Source: Amorphochlora amoebiformis (Eukaryota > Cercozoa > Chlorarachniophyceae). From it: a stretch of DNA of 64,000 nucleotides. The translations under genes and the position numbers were made by a program. The stretch covers positions 186,001 to 250,000 of the forward strand of contig BAAHQB010000091.1 of assembly GCA_054601695.1 (NCBI GenBank), in the 5' to 3' direction. Shown piece after piece: positions 1-63,762 of the stretch. Positions within the stretch are counted from its first letter, which is position 1. Each line of letters opens with the position of its first letter. The notes under the pieces were generated by a model. That model searched no databases and was not told the DNA's origin. It saw only the letters and a program-made list of their open reading frames with translations.

Positions 1-61
1 TTACGAAAACTAAAATTAACAAGTGGTCTAAAGGTCCTGGTTTTTATACATAAACACATTC

Positions 62-400
<339 letters not shown>

Positions 401-595
401 GAAATCTCGTTACTACCGCGTAGTACAGGGTAGTACCGGGTCTTCAGACGGTATCCAGCAATCTCCATGATCTCCAACGATCTCTAGCGTATCTACGACT
501 GTGAAATTTCTGTTTTTTATCGATCTCTACTCATCGACCGTCATATATATATTGTGTTATATGCATGTTATATATGTATATATTAAATATGTATT

Positions 596-646
<51 letters not shown>

Positions 647-650
647 CTAG

Positions 651-2752
<2,102 letters not shown>

Positions 2753-3438
2753 GTAAAATTCAACTCTAACGTCAACATCTCGAACACTCAAAATGTAGCC
2801 TACCAGTAACCGTAGCGCTAATCATAGCCGTATCGCCTACCATTACTACACTTATTGAGTAGCGCTAGTATCTGTAGTGGTAAACATGACCGTTTTGCGC
2901 TCAAGGTAACTGTTGACTTAATCGTAACTGTAGCACTAACCATAATGGTAGCACTAACTTTAACCGTAGCGCTAGCTATAACCGTAGCGCTGACTGTTCC
3001 GACTGTAACTGCATTGTAACTGTAACACTTAATGTGGCCGTAACAGGTAGTAGCGCGAGTCCTGAGCCCAATAGTTCGTCAATATATACCCTAAGGGATA
3101 CACCTCTACTTTCCGAGAAGAAGTAATCCTAACCCTAACCCTGAACCCCTTAAACATAACCCTAATCGTAGTCCCAACCCTAACCCAGGCTATTGTGGCC
3201 TTAGCTGTGACTTAACTAGGAGAGAAAGGGAGAGAGAGAGAGAGAGAGAGGGAGGGGGAGAGAGAGGTAGATCGATAGATAGATAAAGGGAGAGAGAGAA
3301 TGAGAGAGGGAAAAGAGCGGGGGGAGAAATAGTGTCAACGAGAAAGAAAGAGAGAGAAAGAGAGATGTACAGAGGGAGAAAGAGAGAAAGAGGGTGAGAG
3401 AAAAATAGCAAGAGAAAGAGAGAGAGAGAGAGAAACAA

Positions 3439-29663
<26,225 letters not shown>

Positions 29664-30733
29664 ACAAACAACAAGCCTTAGTAGCAGCCTTGTAACATCG
29701 TCAATTGCAAGACTATTTATATATGTTTCTACGAGTGCAAATATACAATTCCGATTAATCGAAAAAAAAATTACTAGAGTTAGACTCTGTCCCACTTTCT
29801 CACTAGTCTCATGATCGTACATCTAGGATGTGTTTCTGATACATACCTAGCATACGACCACCATCTCTATATACACCAGTGTGATAGTACGCTTTGTTTG
29901 CCCGTACGATAGATTGTGATAATCTACGCATCTTCTAGATCTTGGCCAGACATGATCCAGATGATACTGGCCATTTCTGTCTCATTTTATGAATATTTTG
30001 CATATATGTTACATTTTGAATCCTCCACTATATGTATTGTCCAGATCTATTTCTGTATTGGCAATGTAATTTTATTTTATCTAGATTTAGACTATGATAT
30101 ATGGATCATAATGAGTACTAGAAGCAATGCGTATGATGCATTAGCTCGACGCTTCATGATTCGATGCGGCAATCAATCGCAATCATTCTACTGTATATAT
30201 TATATAAGCGTCTGGCCCCAGTGGATTCTTTATTATTTCATAAGAGATTGTTGAGTTCGGTTTGGTGAGGTGAAGTTCGTTTGTATGTTGATACGCATAT
30301 GGTACGCAGTATTGTATCTCTTATCGTTTGCACGTATGTTGGTACGTATGTTGGTACGTATGTTGGTACGTATGTTGGTACGTATGTTGGTACGTATGTT
30401 GGTACGTATGTCGGTACGTATGTTGGATGGTACGTATGTCATGGTGCGTATGTTGGTACATGCGGTCGTGAGTACGTAGGTACGTATGTAATATTGGGCT
30501 ATCTCCACCGTAATTATGTGCGCTAGATACTGGAATTCTAACAACTACTTGGTGTTCAGATCTAGCTAGATCTAGAGACTAGTTTAAAATTAGTGATTAT
30601 TACCTTACTTGTATGATCGTAACTAGTTGGTTTTAAATTTCAAAATTATGATTTTAATTGTATAATTTGTAACTCAATAATCAATTCCTGAGTAGCACTA
30701 CACTACGGTACCGATGGTGGAGAAATATAAAGG
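29664..30733. other. Convergent intergenic region, helicase / METTL
   Basis: Unique, moderately A+T-rich DNA lying between two stop codons. A 112-codon open frame at 29916-30254 has no recognisable motif and no coding support. The region contains the 12-bp tandem repeat near 30333-30425 and should hold the 3' UTRs and poly(A) signals of both genes. Confidence 0.7.
30333..30425. repeat. 12-bp tandem repeat, unit GTATGTTGGTAC
   Basis: Seven or eight nearly perfect tandem copies, decaying into imperfect copies up to about 30490. The unit contains GTAC and is a multiple of three, so it leaves open frames on both strands (VRML and VGTY repeats; NIRT on minus). It lies in the 3' intergenic region of convergent genes. 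Confidence 0.9.
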
Positions 30734-40652
<9,919 letters not shown>

Positions 40653-40657
40653 CTATG

Positions 40658-40759
<102 letters not shown>

Positions 40760-41119
40760 AAGTTAAGGATATCAAAGTACTCTACCAAACACATACATAC
40801 TCGACCCATTCCTTTCACTCCTCTACTTTCTCTAGATCTCTCTCCTCTCTCTTTCCCCTCCGCTTTCTCCTTCTCTTGCTCTTTCCGGGAGAGAGAGAGG
40901 GAGAGAGAAGAGGAAGAGAGACGCTGCGAAAGTACGAGAGATGTGTGAAGAGGAATAGAGAGAGACATAGAGAGAGACATTGAGAGAGAGAGAGAGAGAG
41001 AGGAGAGGGAGGGAGAGGGGGGGGGGAGGGGAGAGGGAAGTGTTCGGAACAACCAAGGTATCTTGTTCCCCATTCTCCTCCTTCCTTTTTGTCTTTCTGG
41101 TTCCTGTAAAATTCAAATT

Positions 41120-41167
<48 letters not shown>

Positions 41168-41169
41168 AT

Positions 41170-41227
<58 letters not shown>

Positions 41228-41644
41228 TTGTGTATGTATTTTTTGTATTTTAACACACATACATTATATATTTGTACATATGTATCTATCTATGCATGAA
41301 TGAAAGTATGTATTTACAGATACATATATGCTTTTTGTACAATCTCTGTAAATCCATACAAACATACCTCCATGTATCAATATGTACATAAAAGCACACA
41401 CACACGCATGCGAACCTCGAACATACAACAAACATACCCTCCCCCGTCCCCCCCCCCGGCCCTTATCCACACTCCAGCCCGAAATTTACTGCGTATCCAT
41501 GTCCTTGGGTACCCTATAGTCCTGAGGGTACCCCCCTTGACTGCTATTGTTACGGCAAGGAGAAGGCAGAGGGGGGAGGAGGGCATGTGTGAGAAGGAAT
41601 AGGATTGGGTGATTGATTGAACCATTGTATAGCAACTCCAAAAC

Positions 41645-41718
41645 GACCGTATGGCGCAGTTGGTTAACGCGTCTCGTTTACACCGAGAAGATCGTCCGTT
41701 CGAATCGGGCTATGGTCA
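41645..41718 (+). tRNA. tRNA-Val (anticodon UAC), copy 1
   Basis: A full cloverleaf folds. The acceptor GACCGTA pairs with TATGGTC (one G-T), with discriminator A. The D arm is GCGC/ACGC with one C-A mismatch. The anticodon stem TCTCG/CGAGA carries loop TTTACAC (anticodon TAC, reading GUA). The T arm GTCCG/CGGGC has loop TTCGAAT. There is no intron and no encoded CCA. A T-rich stretch with TTTT follows and can serve as the RNA polymerase III terminator. Confidence 0.95.
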
Positions 41719-41838
41719 CTATTATTTTCTTCTTTGGCAAATTGGGAGGGTGCTCCTGACATGGATGAAGTTGGCCAACTTGATTCTGCCGAAATTATCT
41801 GAGTCGATCTATAACACCAAATGTACCATCCAAGATGC

Positions 41839-41912
41839 GACCGTATGGCGCAGTTGGTTAACGCGTCTCGTTTACACCGAGAAGATCGTCCGTTCGAATC
41901 GGGCTATGGTCA
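41839..41912 (+). tRNA. tRNA-Val (anticodon UAC), copy 2
   Basis: Identical over all 74 bases to the copy 120 bp upstream and in the same direction. The spacer and flanks differ, so the duplication covers little more than the gene, or the flanks have since diverged. A run of nine T starts about four bases downstream, a strong polymerase III terminator. Confidence 0.95.
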
Positions 41913-42115
41913 AACTTTTTTTTTCTGTTGAAAACAAAATCCAAATGGATCGCTGTCACACATTTGAACTGGTATTATTTCTAGCACACACTAGACCTGT
42001 ATTTTTTAACCAGGAATTCAGCACACATTTTGGTTTGCTGGTCAAATCATCCCCGCGGTAGCGGAAAGCTGTTCCCACACGAAAGAGACTCATCCATCCC
42101 TCATCGTCGGACATC

Positions 42116-44348
<2,233 letters not shown>

Positions 44349-44498
44349 CTCTTATACAGGTACTACTGTAAGTTAATTAATACATGGATCATGAGTTCGG
44401 AACTTCGGATAGTACTTCCGAAGGTAAATTTAAAATTTAGCCTCAGGTAATCCTAGCAACCAGATCGAAAATAATTGCTTTTATCTAGTTTATGCATG

Positions 44499-44562
<64 letters not shown>

Positions 44563-45093
44563 TCTAGATATATATATATATTTATGTAGATATATAATTT
44601 AGTAGTACAAGATATATGTGAGTATACTAGTATATAGTAGTAACTCAGATGCTAGTTAATCTAGTTACTAGAGTTAATTGAAAATATTCTAGATATTGGT
44701 CGATGGACTAGACTAGTAGTTGCAGGATGTAGGATTTACAAAAGTAGTTATAGTATCTAGACTCTATAGTGTATCTAGTATTAGAGTACACCGAATAATT
44801 GAATGATTAGTAACCGTGACCATTCCTAGTGTATTAGTTTTAAGGTATCGAACAGAGATTAAGATTATTCTAAATTCTTAGAGACTATATTGAACTCCAA
44901 TTTCGCCAGATAACATTTTCATGAGACTCAAACTTCACATCACAAGCTTCATGTATTTTCTCCTCAGCAGGCTAGGACGTCAGACCGGACCAGTATGATT
45001 CCAATTATTCATCTAGTGAATTTACCCTAGCCCTTCTAGCTCTGCTAATTTCAAACAATGCGACGAAAGTTTATGTTACCAGATCACTACTGT
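44349..45093. other. Convergent intergenic region, membrane gene / LYR gene
   Basis: Mostly unique DNA with one TA array at 44504-44560. An open frame near 44970-45140 on the plus strand overlaps the LYR terminal exon on the opposite strand and is taken as chance. No other gene is supported. Confidence 0.5.
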
Positions 45094-53557
<8,464 letters not shown>

Positions 53558-54132
53558 GCGTCGAAGGTGGTGCTCCGTGTGGGGGGACAATCTCAGGATG
53601 TCCCGTTGACACGTGTTAGAAATCGAATCCCTAAATCCCGGGTTGTAACAGAATAGTCGGCCGATAAATTTAAAAGATTTGAAACAAAAAAACTCGGGAA
53701 TCCACCAGGGGCCCACCCGAAGGTGGCTCCTGTTGTACACCCTTGCGACCAAAATCAAAACAGATTCCTTCTTATTTCCTGCGAAATGTGTGCAAACAAT
53801 CCTGAACTATCTGTTGCTCACAGAAAATGCGACCGATAATCGCTATTTCTACTGCTGTGGCGATTTTTTTGGCCTGGAGAGGCTTCCGCGGCCCTCCGTC
53901 CCCCTTGGCCCTCAAGGTCGCGCCTCCGCGCACACCCATGGTCCGCCATTTGAGTACAAGTGGCTGGTGCCACCCCCCACAACTGGTCCCGCGATCTCTC
54001 AACAAGTTCGTCTCTCCTCGCGGTGGGTTCGAAACCCGCACCCGAAGAAATCTCGATTCTGCTCTCCCCTCAAACAGCCCTTTGTGAAAACCATTTTTTG
54101 CGCGGGAAATTCAATGTATGTATACATTAGGG
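53558..54132. promoter_or_regulatory. Divergent intergenic region between LYR gene and RRM gene
   Basis: About 575 bp of mostly non-repetitive, comparatively G+C-rich DNA separates the two divergent start codons, so both promoters must lie here or in the first introns. I see no clear TATA box or other core element. Overlapping open frames on both strands (for example 53679-54218 on +) are probably chance in G+C-rich DNA, or 5' UTR. Confidence 0.5.
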
Positions 54133-54458
54133 ATGCATCAGGCTCTTCGCTCAGAGCGAGGCGTGGTGTCGCGCGCTCGGGACGAGATGCTTCTAATGGA
54201 GGTGCGGTATTCCGCTGAAGTATATCACCTATGTCTCGGAGTCTACCTCTTTCTTTCCTGAAAGAGTGAAGAAGAGAAATAGAGGGGAACAGAGAATCAG
54301 GGATAGTATGAAACCTAGGGACGTTGCAATTTGTTTGTTTGGAGTTACTCTCACCCTTATCAGTCTCTCCACCTCTCCCTTTTGTCTCTCATCTTCCCCA
54401 ACCTCTCTCTCCCTCTCAGTCTTTCACTTCTCCTATCTCTCTCACTAATAGCTCTCTC

Positions 54459-54495
<37 letters not shown>

Positions 54496-54824
54496 TTGTA
54501 ATACATATATGCACACGCGTACGCATGTATGTATGTATACATTTAAACATACACTTTTTTTATTTTGTTTCTCTCTCGAACTAAAGTTTCCCGCCGTCAT
54601 TCTCGCACTATACCTTCTCTATTTTTCCTATCCCACCCCACCCCCTCTCTCATCTCTTTTCTGCATCGGTGTGAAGGTTAATACGAAAGCATTCAAACCG
54701 ACATTTTTGAACAAAAGAATTTGAGTTTAGATTGGAATATAGGATGATTTCGAACGAGAAGATGCTGAGTCGCAGCGCGTTTTCAAGACCATACCCAAGT
54801 CTTGGAATATCGATGATGTGAACA

Positions 54825-54889
<65 letters not shown>

Positions 54890-54960
54890 ACATGTAATAC
54901 ATTTGGGTGTTTTCTTGGAATATGTATGGTGGTGTTTATTATGGTTCTGAAGTACATATG

Positions 54961-55027
<67 letters not shown>

Positions 55028-55120
55028 CACACATCAATATTCATTAATTTCTACATTTTTATATGTATTCCAAGAATATTGATGATGTATGGTAATTATA
55101 CTCTCTCTCTCTCTCTCTTC

Positions 55121-55179
<59 letters not shown>

Positions 55180-55289
55180 GCATACTTGTATGTAAATGTT
55201 TCTATACCTAGCTTCGCATCGACATCGAGGAGCGCATGCGTATTCCAGTCCCTGACTTCATCGAATCGGTAAATATATGTAATATATAC

Positions 55290-55371
<82 letters not shown>

Positions 55372-55403
55372 GTTGATGATGAAGCAGATCTTTCTCTTTA
55401 TAC

Positions 55404-55455
<52 letters not shown>

Positions 55456-55566
55456 ATAATTAAATATATATAACTGTGTAGGTACATATAAATATATGTA
55501 TACATGCACAAATATAATATATAGGTATATGAATGTATTCGTTTAACTAGATGTAAATATACTTTG

Positions 55567-55608
<42 letters not shown>

Positions 55609-55625
55609 GTATATTTATGTATGCA

Positions 55626-55664
<39 letters not shown>

Positions 55665-55753
55665 CATATGTAACCATAAGAATACGTATTTGTTTAAGTA
55701 CGTATATACACTTAGCAATGTACATAAATACTTAAATATTAAATATATATATT

Positions 55754-55796
<43 letters not shown>

Positions 55797-55899
55797 ATAT
55801 TACACATACATATGCATACATTTTAGATATGTTATATGTGATGCACATGTATGCATATTCATATAGTATCGTATAGCTGCTCATATTACGTAAAGATAT

Positions 55900-55957
<58 letters not shown>

Positions 55958-56043
55958 GTATATAGGAAGAAGATATGAAGTGGATGTGGGTCCAGTGCGT
56001 CATTATGACCCGCCCTCCGGTATTTCACACGTGATATATATAC

Positions 56044-56082
<39 letters not shown>

Positions 56083-56130
56083 AATATATATATATGAATG
56101 TATGTATGTATGTATATATTAGCATGTATA

Positions 56131-56172
<42 letters not shown>

Positions 56173-56201
56173 ATGTACAACATACGGATATTTTTATTTG
56201 T

Positions 56202-56264
<63 letters not shown>

Positions 56265-56387
56265 ATATATATATATAATATATATATATATATAGAAACT
56301 TGAGTATGATCCCAATGCGGCTGGATGGGAGAAGTGGCGCTACGAACGACCCAAGCTCCGCGAACTGTATATCTATATATATTTATA

Positions 56388-56434
<47 letters not shown>

Positions 56435-56484
56435 ACGCTATCGATATCAACTCTTCGAAGTGCGTCCCATAGTACATTTTCATA

Positions 56485-56521
<37 letters not shown>

Positions 56522-56533
56522 TACATATACATA

Positions 56534-56571
<38 letters not shown>

Positions 56572-56739
56572 ACTTTATATGGATCAGGTACAAATTTTAC
56601 GGAGATAACTTTCGCACAGAACTTCAGAATATTCTAGTCGAGTATTGCAATGAACCTGAGATTGCCAGATCCAGGTTAATTAAACATATACAGATATATG
56701 ATTTAATATATCTATATGCATATAGGTATATGTATGTAT

Positions 56740-56788
<49 letters not shown>

Positions 56789-56804
56789 CACATGTATATA
56801 TATT

Positions 56805-56858
<54 letters not shown>

Positions 56859-56861
56859 GTA

Positions 56862-56900
<39 letters not shown>

Positions 56901-56974
56901 CATTTTTCTATATACATTTATGCATATATGTGTACGTACATATAGATAGATCTATTTATACATACAAACATATG

Positions 56975-57025
<51 letters not shown>

Positions 57026-57853
57026 TACATACGTAAAATATCGTATATACTCAGATATGCCCAATCGAAAGACTACGTAGAGCTAATGGACAGAATTCAA
57101 AATATCATTGACACTCCAGCCAAGCTATCGAATAAGCTCACTTTCAGTGGCTTCCCAGCCTTTATGGATGAGGAGGTATATATATATATATATATATGTA
57201 TGTTTACATATATAGTATATTATAATATAAATATACATACATATGTATGTATACACGTATTGTTCATTTTTATAAATATGTATGTACTTTTATAAATGTA
57301 ATCATTAAATGTATATATATATATATATATTATATATATATATGTATATATATGTATATATATATATATGTTTGTGTGTATATATATATATATATATATA
57401 TACATATCATAAATCTATTTACTATCAGACTATTCGGGGTACGTTTGAGGAGTTTGGAACGATCGTTAAACTGGATTGCACGTAATGTGAAATTATATCT
57501 ATACACCTGTAAATATTGTTAGTGAAGCGGTCTGGCAGGCCGGTAGTCCGGTCCGCCCCATTGGTATTATGCTAGCAGGTAATGAAATCTGGTAGCCCAG
57601 TGGTAAGTAGTCCAGGGTTGGTTGCTGTCCGTTTAGGTAATGACGAATGATTATGGATAAGTTATGTGCGGTAGTCGGGTTCTTCCTTTCTTCCTCCGGA
57701 ACCCATGGGTTCCGTCGGTTCCGGGGCTGCTTGGATTTCGTAACCTAGTCGCGCTCTATCTAACCGTAGTCTAATGGCAGTCTAACTCTTCGTAGTTAAC
57801 TATTGTAGGTTCCGTGCTAGTTACATATGCCGTAACGATATATGTATGTATAC

Positions 57854-57887
<34 letters not shown>

Positions 57888-58130
57888 GTATATATATATA
57901 TATATATATGTATATGTATCATATATACAAATATATACATATATATTTGTGTATATATATATGTACATATATACATCGTATATATAGTATATATATATAT
58001 ATATATATATATATTACATGAACATATATGAACGTATAATCATTACGGATATTGTATGTGTATTCAGTTTCCCGGAGGATGAGATGAAGGATGTCACCGG
58101 GATCGTGGAGTTTGAATCCGTAATATATTC

Positions 58131-58207
<77 letters not shown>

Positions 58208-58244
58208 GATATATATATTATTATATTATGTGTGTATATAAGAG

Positions 58245-58298
<54 letters not shown>

Positions 58299-58343
58299 TG
58301 TGTGTATTTACATGTATATACCCATGTAAGTGTATGTGTATAG

Positions 58344-58381
<38 letters not shown>

Positions 58382-58443
58382 GTATGTATGTATATATATA
58401 TATATATGTATATTGTCATGTGTATATTGTCATATATATGTAC

Positions 58444-58475
<32 letters not shown>

Positions 58476-58479
58476 GTAC

Positions 58480-58550
<71 letters not shown>

Positions 58551-58551
58551 G

Positions 58552-58584
<33 letters not shown>

Positions 58585-58684
58585 TATATATATGTCTTTA
58601 TATTTATTACCAAAAGATATTATGTATATGGTATGTTATTGACCAGTATTACCATAGGAATCATATTGCATAGTGTATGTATAC

Positions 58685-58723
<39 letters not shown>

Positions 58724-58803
58724 GGTATGTTATTGCCCAGTATTACTACCATAGGAATCATATTGCATAGTGTATGTATACATACATAGACACATAGGTA
58801 TAC

Positions 58804-58835
<32 letters not shown>

Positions 58836-58965
58836 ATGTGTGTGTGTGTGTATGTGTGTGTGTGTGCATCAGCCTGAGCCCGGGCAGGCGGCTGTCAAAC
58901 AGTGGGATGGCGTCGACATGGGCCTAGGAACTCGCCTGAGCCTCACACCCATCCAAGAAGACTAG
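54133..58965 (+). CDS. RNA-binding protein with C-terminal RRM, about 12 exons
   Basis: Exons: 54133-54219 ([22 protein letters not shown]), 54743-54817, 55212-55268, 55877-55889 (13-nt microexon, inferred), 55966-56030, 56296-56366, a weak 11-nt microexon near 56460, 56569-56674, 57055-57175, 57429-57481, 58068-58119, 58873-58965 (TAG). Total is about 804 nt, 267 aa. The N-terminal half has [34 protein letters not shown] and [18 protein letters not shown], in no family I recognise. The last four exons form an [17 protein letters not shown] (RNP2-like), [26 protein letters not shown] (RNP1 position) and [15 protein letters not shown] junctions are in perfect phase. The protein ends right after the RRM, so the C-terminus looks complete. 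Confidence 0.78.
58620..58790. repeat. Direct duplication in the last RRM-gene intron
   Basis: GGTATGTTATTGxCCAGTAT through CATAGGAATCATATTGCATAG occurs at about 58631 and again at about 58724, separated by a TA array; the second copy has a three-base insertion. Confidence 0.88.
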
Positions 58966-59436
58966 ACTAGATCAATACTGAGCTCAGGGGCTATGCAAGT
59001 CCTTCAAGTCTACTGGGCAAAGGAAATCGATAAAAGCTGGCGCTGGCACGTTTACATTGATAACGGTTTGGATATTCATCTAGTTTCTAGAGTTTGTTGG
59101 TCAGTCATGATCTGGATGATGCTCGACCTACTGGACCTAGGACCATGAGCATAAACTGGATAAAATGCTATGTTACTAGCTATAGTACTAACAGTAGTAG
59201 TTGTAGATGTTCGTGGATTTCAAAACTAATAATCTAGATAATTCTCTAGGCTACAAATAGTGGTAGCAACGGTTTAACTAGGGTTAAGTCCTAAAATAAC
59301 GGCGTAGACAAGTATAATTTTCAGCCGCTGGAATGATTTAGGTTATGTACATTTACAAACAAATCTATACTCGCGCCAAACGTACTCTAGTTATACAACG
59401 TGATTTTTGCTACCTACTGTAAGATCTACATTGTTA
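58966..59436. other. Convergent intergenic region, RRM gene / charged-protein gene
   Basis: About 470 bp of non-repetitive DNA between two stop codons. I see no gene or RNA structure in it. Confidence 0.5.
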
Positions 59437-59710
59437 CTAACACAAACGATTATCCCCGGTGATGATACGACGCTTATCCTCGGAGAAACGACGATTGAAC
59501 CCAATCACTTCTGCTCCGGCTCGCCCATCTGCTTGTATACCGCCTGCAAGGCTGCGGTCCTGGTTCGTGAAGTGCGCGGCGCGGTCCTGGTTACAAGGGG
59601 GAAGCCAAATATATATATATATATATATTTAATATATATACATATATATATATATTATATATTACATCTCCTATGCTATATATAGGTATCTATATATATA
59701 TATATATACG

Positions 59711-59765
<55 letters not shown>

Positions 59766-59915
59766 TATTTATTAAATATTTCTACATATATATATATATA
59801 TATACATAACACATCCGTATACATATATATATATATACATATATATTTGTGTATATATATATATATATACATATATTTATATATATATATATATGTATAT
59901 ATGTAATATGTATAA

Positions 59916-60006
<91 letters not shown>

Positions 60007-60152
60007 ATATAAATATATATGTATGTATATATGTAAATATATGTATATATACGTAAATACATGTGTATATAAAAATATATATATATTTATGTGTATATAT
60101 ATATATATATGTATGTATATATATTTGTGTGTACATACATATATACATATAC

Positions 60153-60192
<40 letters not shown>

Positions 60193-60877
60193 ACATATAT
60201 ATACATACGTGTTTATGTACATGTGTGTATATGTATATGTGAATACATATATATATATATATATATACATATATATATGTGTATGTGTGTGTATGTGTGT
60301 ATATATATATACATATACATTCATATCTATCACACATAACACAAAAAATAATCCCAACCAAGAAATTATCCGCATCCGTATTATCTCCCTCAGAATCCAA
60401 CGCCCCAGTCCTATGCTCCTCCGCCTTCCCAATCACATACTAAAGTCACACCATTCATCAGAAATCTGCTAAACCCAACCATTTATCAGATCCCCACCAA
60501 AACTTAATTTCAGAAATCTACCCGAAACCAGACTAGGGTTAATCTTAGGGTTAGGGTTGGTGTAGGGTAGGGTGGGGTTAGGGGTAGGGTACGAGGGATC
60601 AGAAAATCTACCGGTTAGGTTAGGGGTTTGTGTTGGGGCTGGGTGGGGTAGGGTTATGGTTCTGATTAGGGTTTGGGTTCGGGTAAGGGTTAGGGATAGG
60701 TAAGGGAACCTCGCGCATGCGTTTTTGCTTGTGGGTGACCTTTGCCTGTTCTTCAAGGTCTTCGGAGGTTTGCTATAGATAAGTTTTTTTTGATGATTTT
60801 TTCGGCTTTTGCGTGAATTTGTAAGTATGTGGGAAAATAGGTGTGTTGCAAATGTTATGTGATGTATGTATATATAC

Positions 60878-60925
<48 letters not shown>

Positions 60926-61033
60926 AGAGAGAGAGAGAGAGAGAGAGAGAACATATGTACATATAAAACTTATAGATGTAATGTGTATATATATATATAT
61001 GAATATATATATATATATATATATGCATATATA

Positions 61034-61088
<55 letters not shown>

Positions 61089-61253
61089 TGTATTAACATG
61101 AAAAATATAGCATATATATCTTTTTATCGGATAGGGCGCCCATGTGATATAGATAATTATTTAGGATGGAGGGCCCACATTTGATGAATACATTTAGATT
61201 ACATGTATATATATATATATATATTTATACATCTCTATATATATGTATATATG

Positions 61254-61287
<34 letters not shown>

Positions 61288-61414
61288 ATATATATATATA
61301 TATATGTATATTTATATGGGGCGTACATTGTTGAATACATTTAGATTACATGTATATATATATATATATATGTATATAAATATATTTATACATCTAGGTA
61401 TATATGTATATATG

Positions 61415-61467
<53 letters not shown>

Positions 61468-61513
61468 TTTATGTATATATATATATATGTATATGTAAAT
61501 ATATACATATATT

Positions 61514-61602
<89 letters not shown>

Positions 61603-61827
61603 TGTTTATGTCTATGCACAAACATACGCATATAGATATCTATATATGCGGAATATATATCTATTTATACATATATAAAAATATTATATATATATATATA
61701 TTTATTTATTTATTTTGTGTGTGTATACACATGTATACACATATGTATAATATATATATATTTACACATGTATATATATATGTTATATATATATATAATG
61801 CTATATATATATATATAATGCTATATA

Positions 61828-61916
<89 letters not shown>

Positions 61917-62064
61917 CTTTCATCAGAAGGACCCATTTGATAAGTACTTAGACTGTAATATATATTTACGTATATACATGTATCCATATACACTAAAATA
62001 TAGTATATAGTTTATAATATATAATACATAGTACATAATATGTAATACATAGTATATGATACAC

Positions 62065-62102
<38 letters not shown>

Positions 62103-62271
62103 CATATACCTTATCTTCGGATAGGGCCCCCATTTGATCTGCCCCTCGTTTTAATCGGATATTTTCGCGAATCGACCTATGAATATATGTATATATACCA
62201 AAAATATATGTGATATACATACATACATACATACATATATATATATATATATTATACATAATACCTATATG

Positions 62272-62320
<49 letters not shown>

Positions 62321-62354
62321 AGATAATATATAGTATAACATATAAACATATATG

Positions 62355-62399
<45 letters not shown>

Positions 62400-62472
62400 A
62401 TACACATATTAATATACATGTTATGATTTTTAGTTTGTTTAAGATGATGGACGAGAGGACAAGAGAGCTGCT

Positions 62473-62519
<47 letters not shown>

Positions 62520-62605
62520 AACACAAATATATATACCATATGTATATAAGGATGTATTTTAACACACACACTCACATATACATATATATATATACATAAT
62601 ATATC

Positions 62606-62654
<49 letters not shown>

Positions 62655-62697
62655 TATATAATCCGTATTTTATATACACACAAACACACACACACAC

Positions 62698-62787
<90 letters not shown>

Positions 62788-63260
62788 TCTACATGTTGTA
62801 TATGGAGTATACACACACAAACACACACACACACACATATGTATATGTGTGTATGTATGTGTATGTATGTATATATGTATGTATTTATACATACATACAT
62901 ACCTATCCTGTTTCTTGATTTGCTGTTGGATGTCGAATAAATGCTTGCAAAACCTGTGGTTAGTTTAATTACACACACACACACACACATATATATAATA
63001 TATCCACACACACACACACACAGTATGCATCCACAACACACACACATAATATATATATATATATATATATATATAGATATATTATATAGATATATATATA
63101 TATATATATGTATGTGTATATATGTATTTACATACATACACTCTGGTCTTAACATTTAATTGAATATAAATAAGACACTGATATTGGACATTGATTTGAA
63201 TGTATAAAATGAAAACCATTTCAAAAACAATAAGGTAAGCTAGCACGTGCTGCTCAGCAT
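59437..63260 (-). CDS. Unrecognised charged protein, about 141 aa, 6 exons
   Basis: Exons on the minus strand: 63260-63247 (ATG, tentative), 62953-62903, 62176-62110, 60772-60710, 60439-60359, 59586-59437 (TAG). The phases 2/2, 2/0, 0/0, 0/0 all agree and the total is 426 nt. Segments include [69 protein letters not shown] and [18 protein letters not shown]. It is helical and strongly charged, with no membrane segment. The C-terminal part faintly recalls a SNARE motif, but not enough to name. The last exon (50 codons) has an excellent pyrimidine-rich acceptor and is the best-supported piece. Confidence 0.62.
61124..61942 (-). pseudogene. Fragments copied from the exon at 62176-62110
   Basis: The exon end GGGGGCCCTATCCGAAGATA is echoed on the minus strand near 61124-61145 (GGGCGCCCTATCCGATAAAA) and 61160-61180, and weakly near 61919-61942 (CAAATGGGTCCTTCTGATGA). 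GAATACATTTAGATTACATG is also duplicated at 61186 and 61333. Confidence 0.6.
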
Positions 63261-63371
63261 CTCATCTCATTGTTCTGTATCTCATCTGAATAGCAACAAC
63301 AGACAACCCAAACATATATATATTTATTTATGTGTGTATGTTTATGTAAATGTATTCATAATATTGGTTTT

Positions 63372-63510
<139 letters not shown>

Positions 63511-63693
63511 CAATTTTATATTTTAAATGCTTGGGCCACAGTACTATATAATGGATATCCCATGAAAATTTAATAACAATAAATCAGTTCATGAACTATA
63601 TATATAATAATATATATATATAATATAATATATATATATATATATATATATGGATATATAAAAGAAATCTCAATATTTTTCTCAAACTTCAAT

Positions 63694-63762
<69 letters not shown>

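Noticed and set aside
29916-30254. 112-codon open frame between helicase and METTL
   Set aside because: No recognisable motif, no splice continuity, and located in the convergent 3' region.
30281-30526. VGTY or VRML repeat protein
   Set aside because: Caused by the 12-bp tandem repeat.
41651-42061. 136-codon plus-strand open frame
   Set aside because: It runs through both tRNA genes and repeats the same peptide because of the tRNA duplication.
53940-54050. Possible tRNA at GGGTTCGAAACCCGC
   Set aside because: Only a T-arm-like palindrome is present; no matching acceptor strand, D arm or anticodon arm could be found on either strand.
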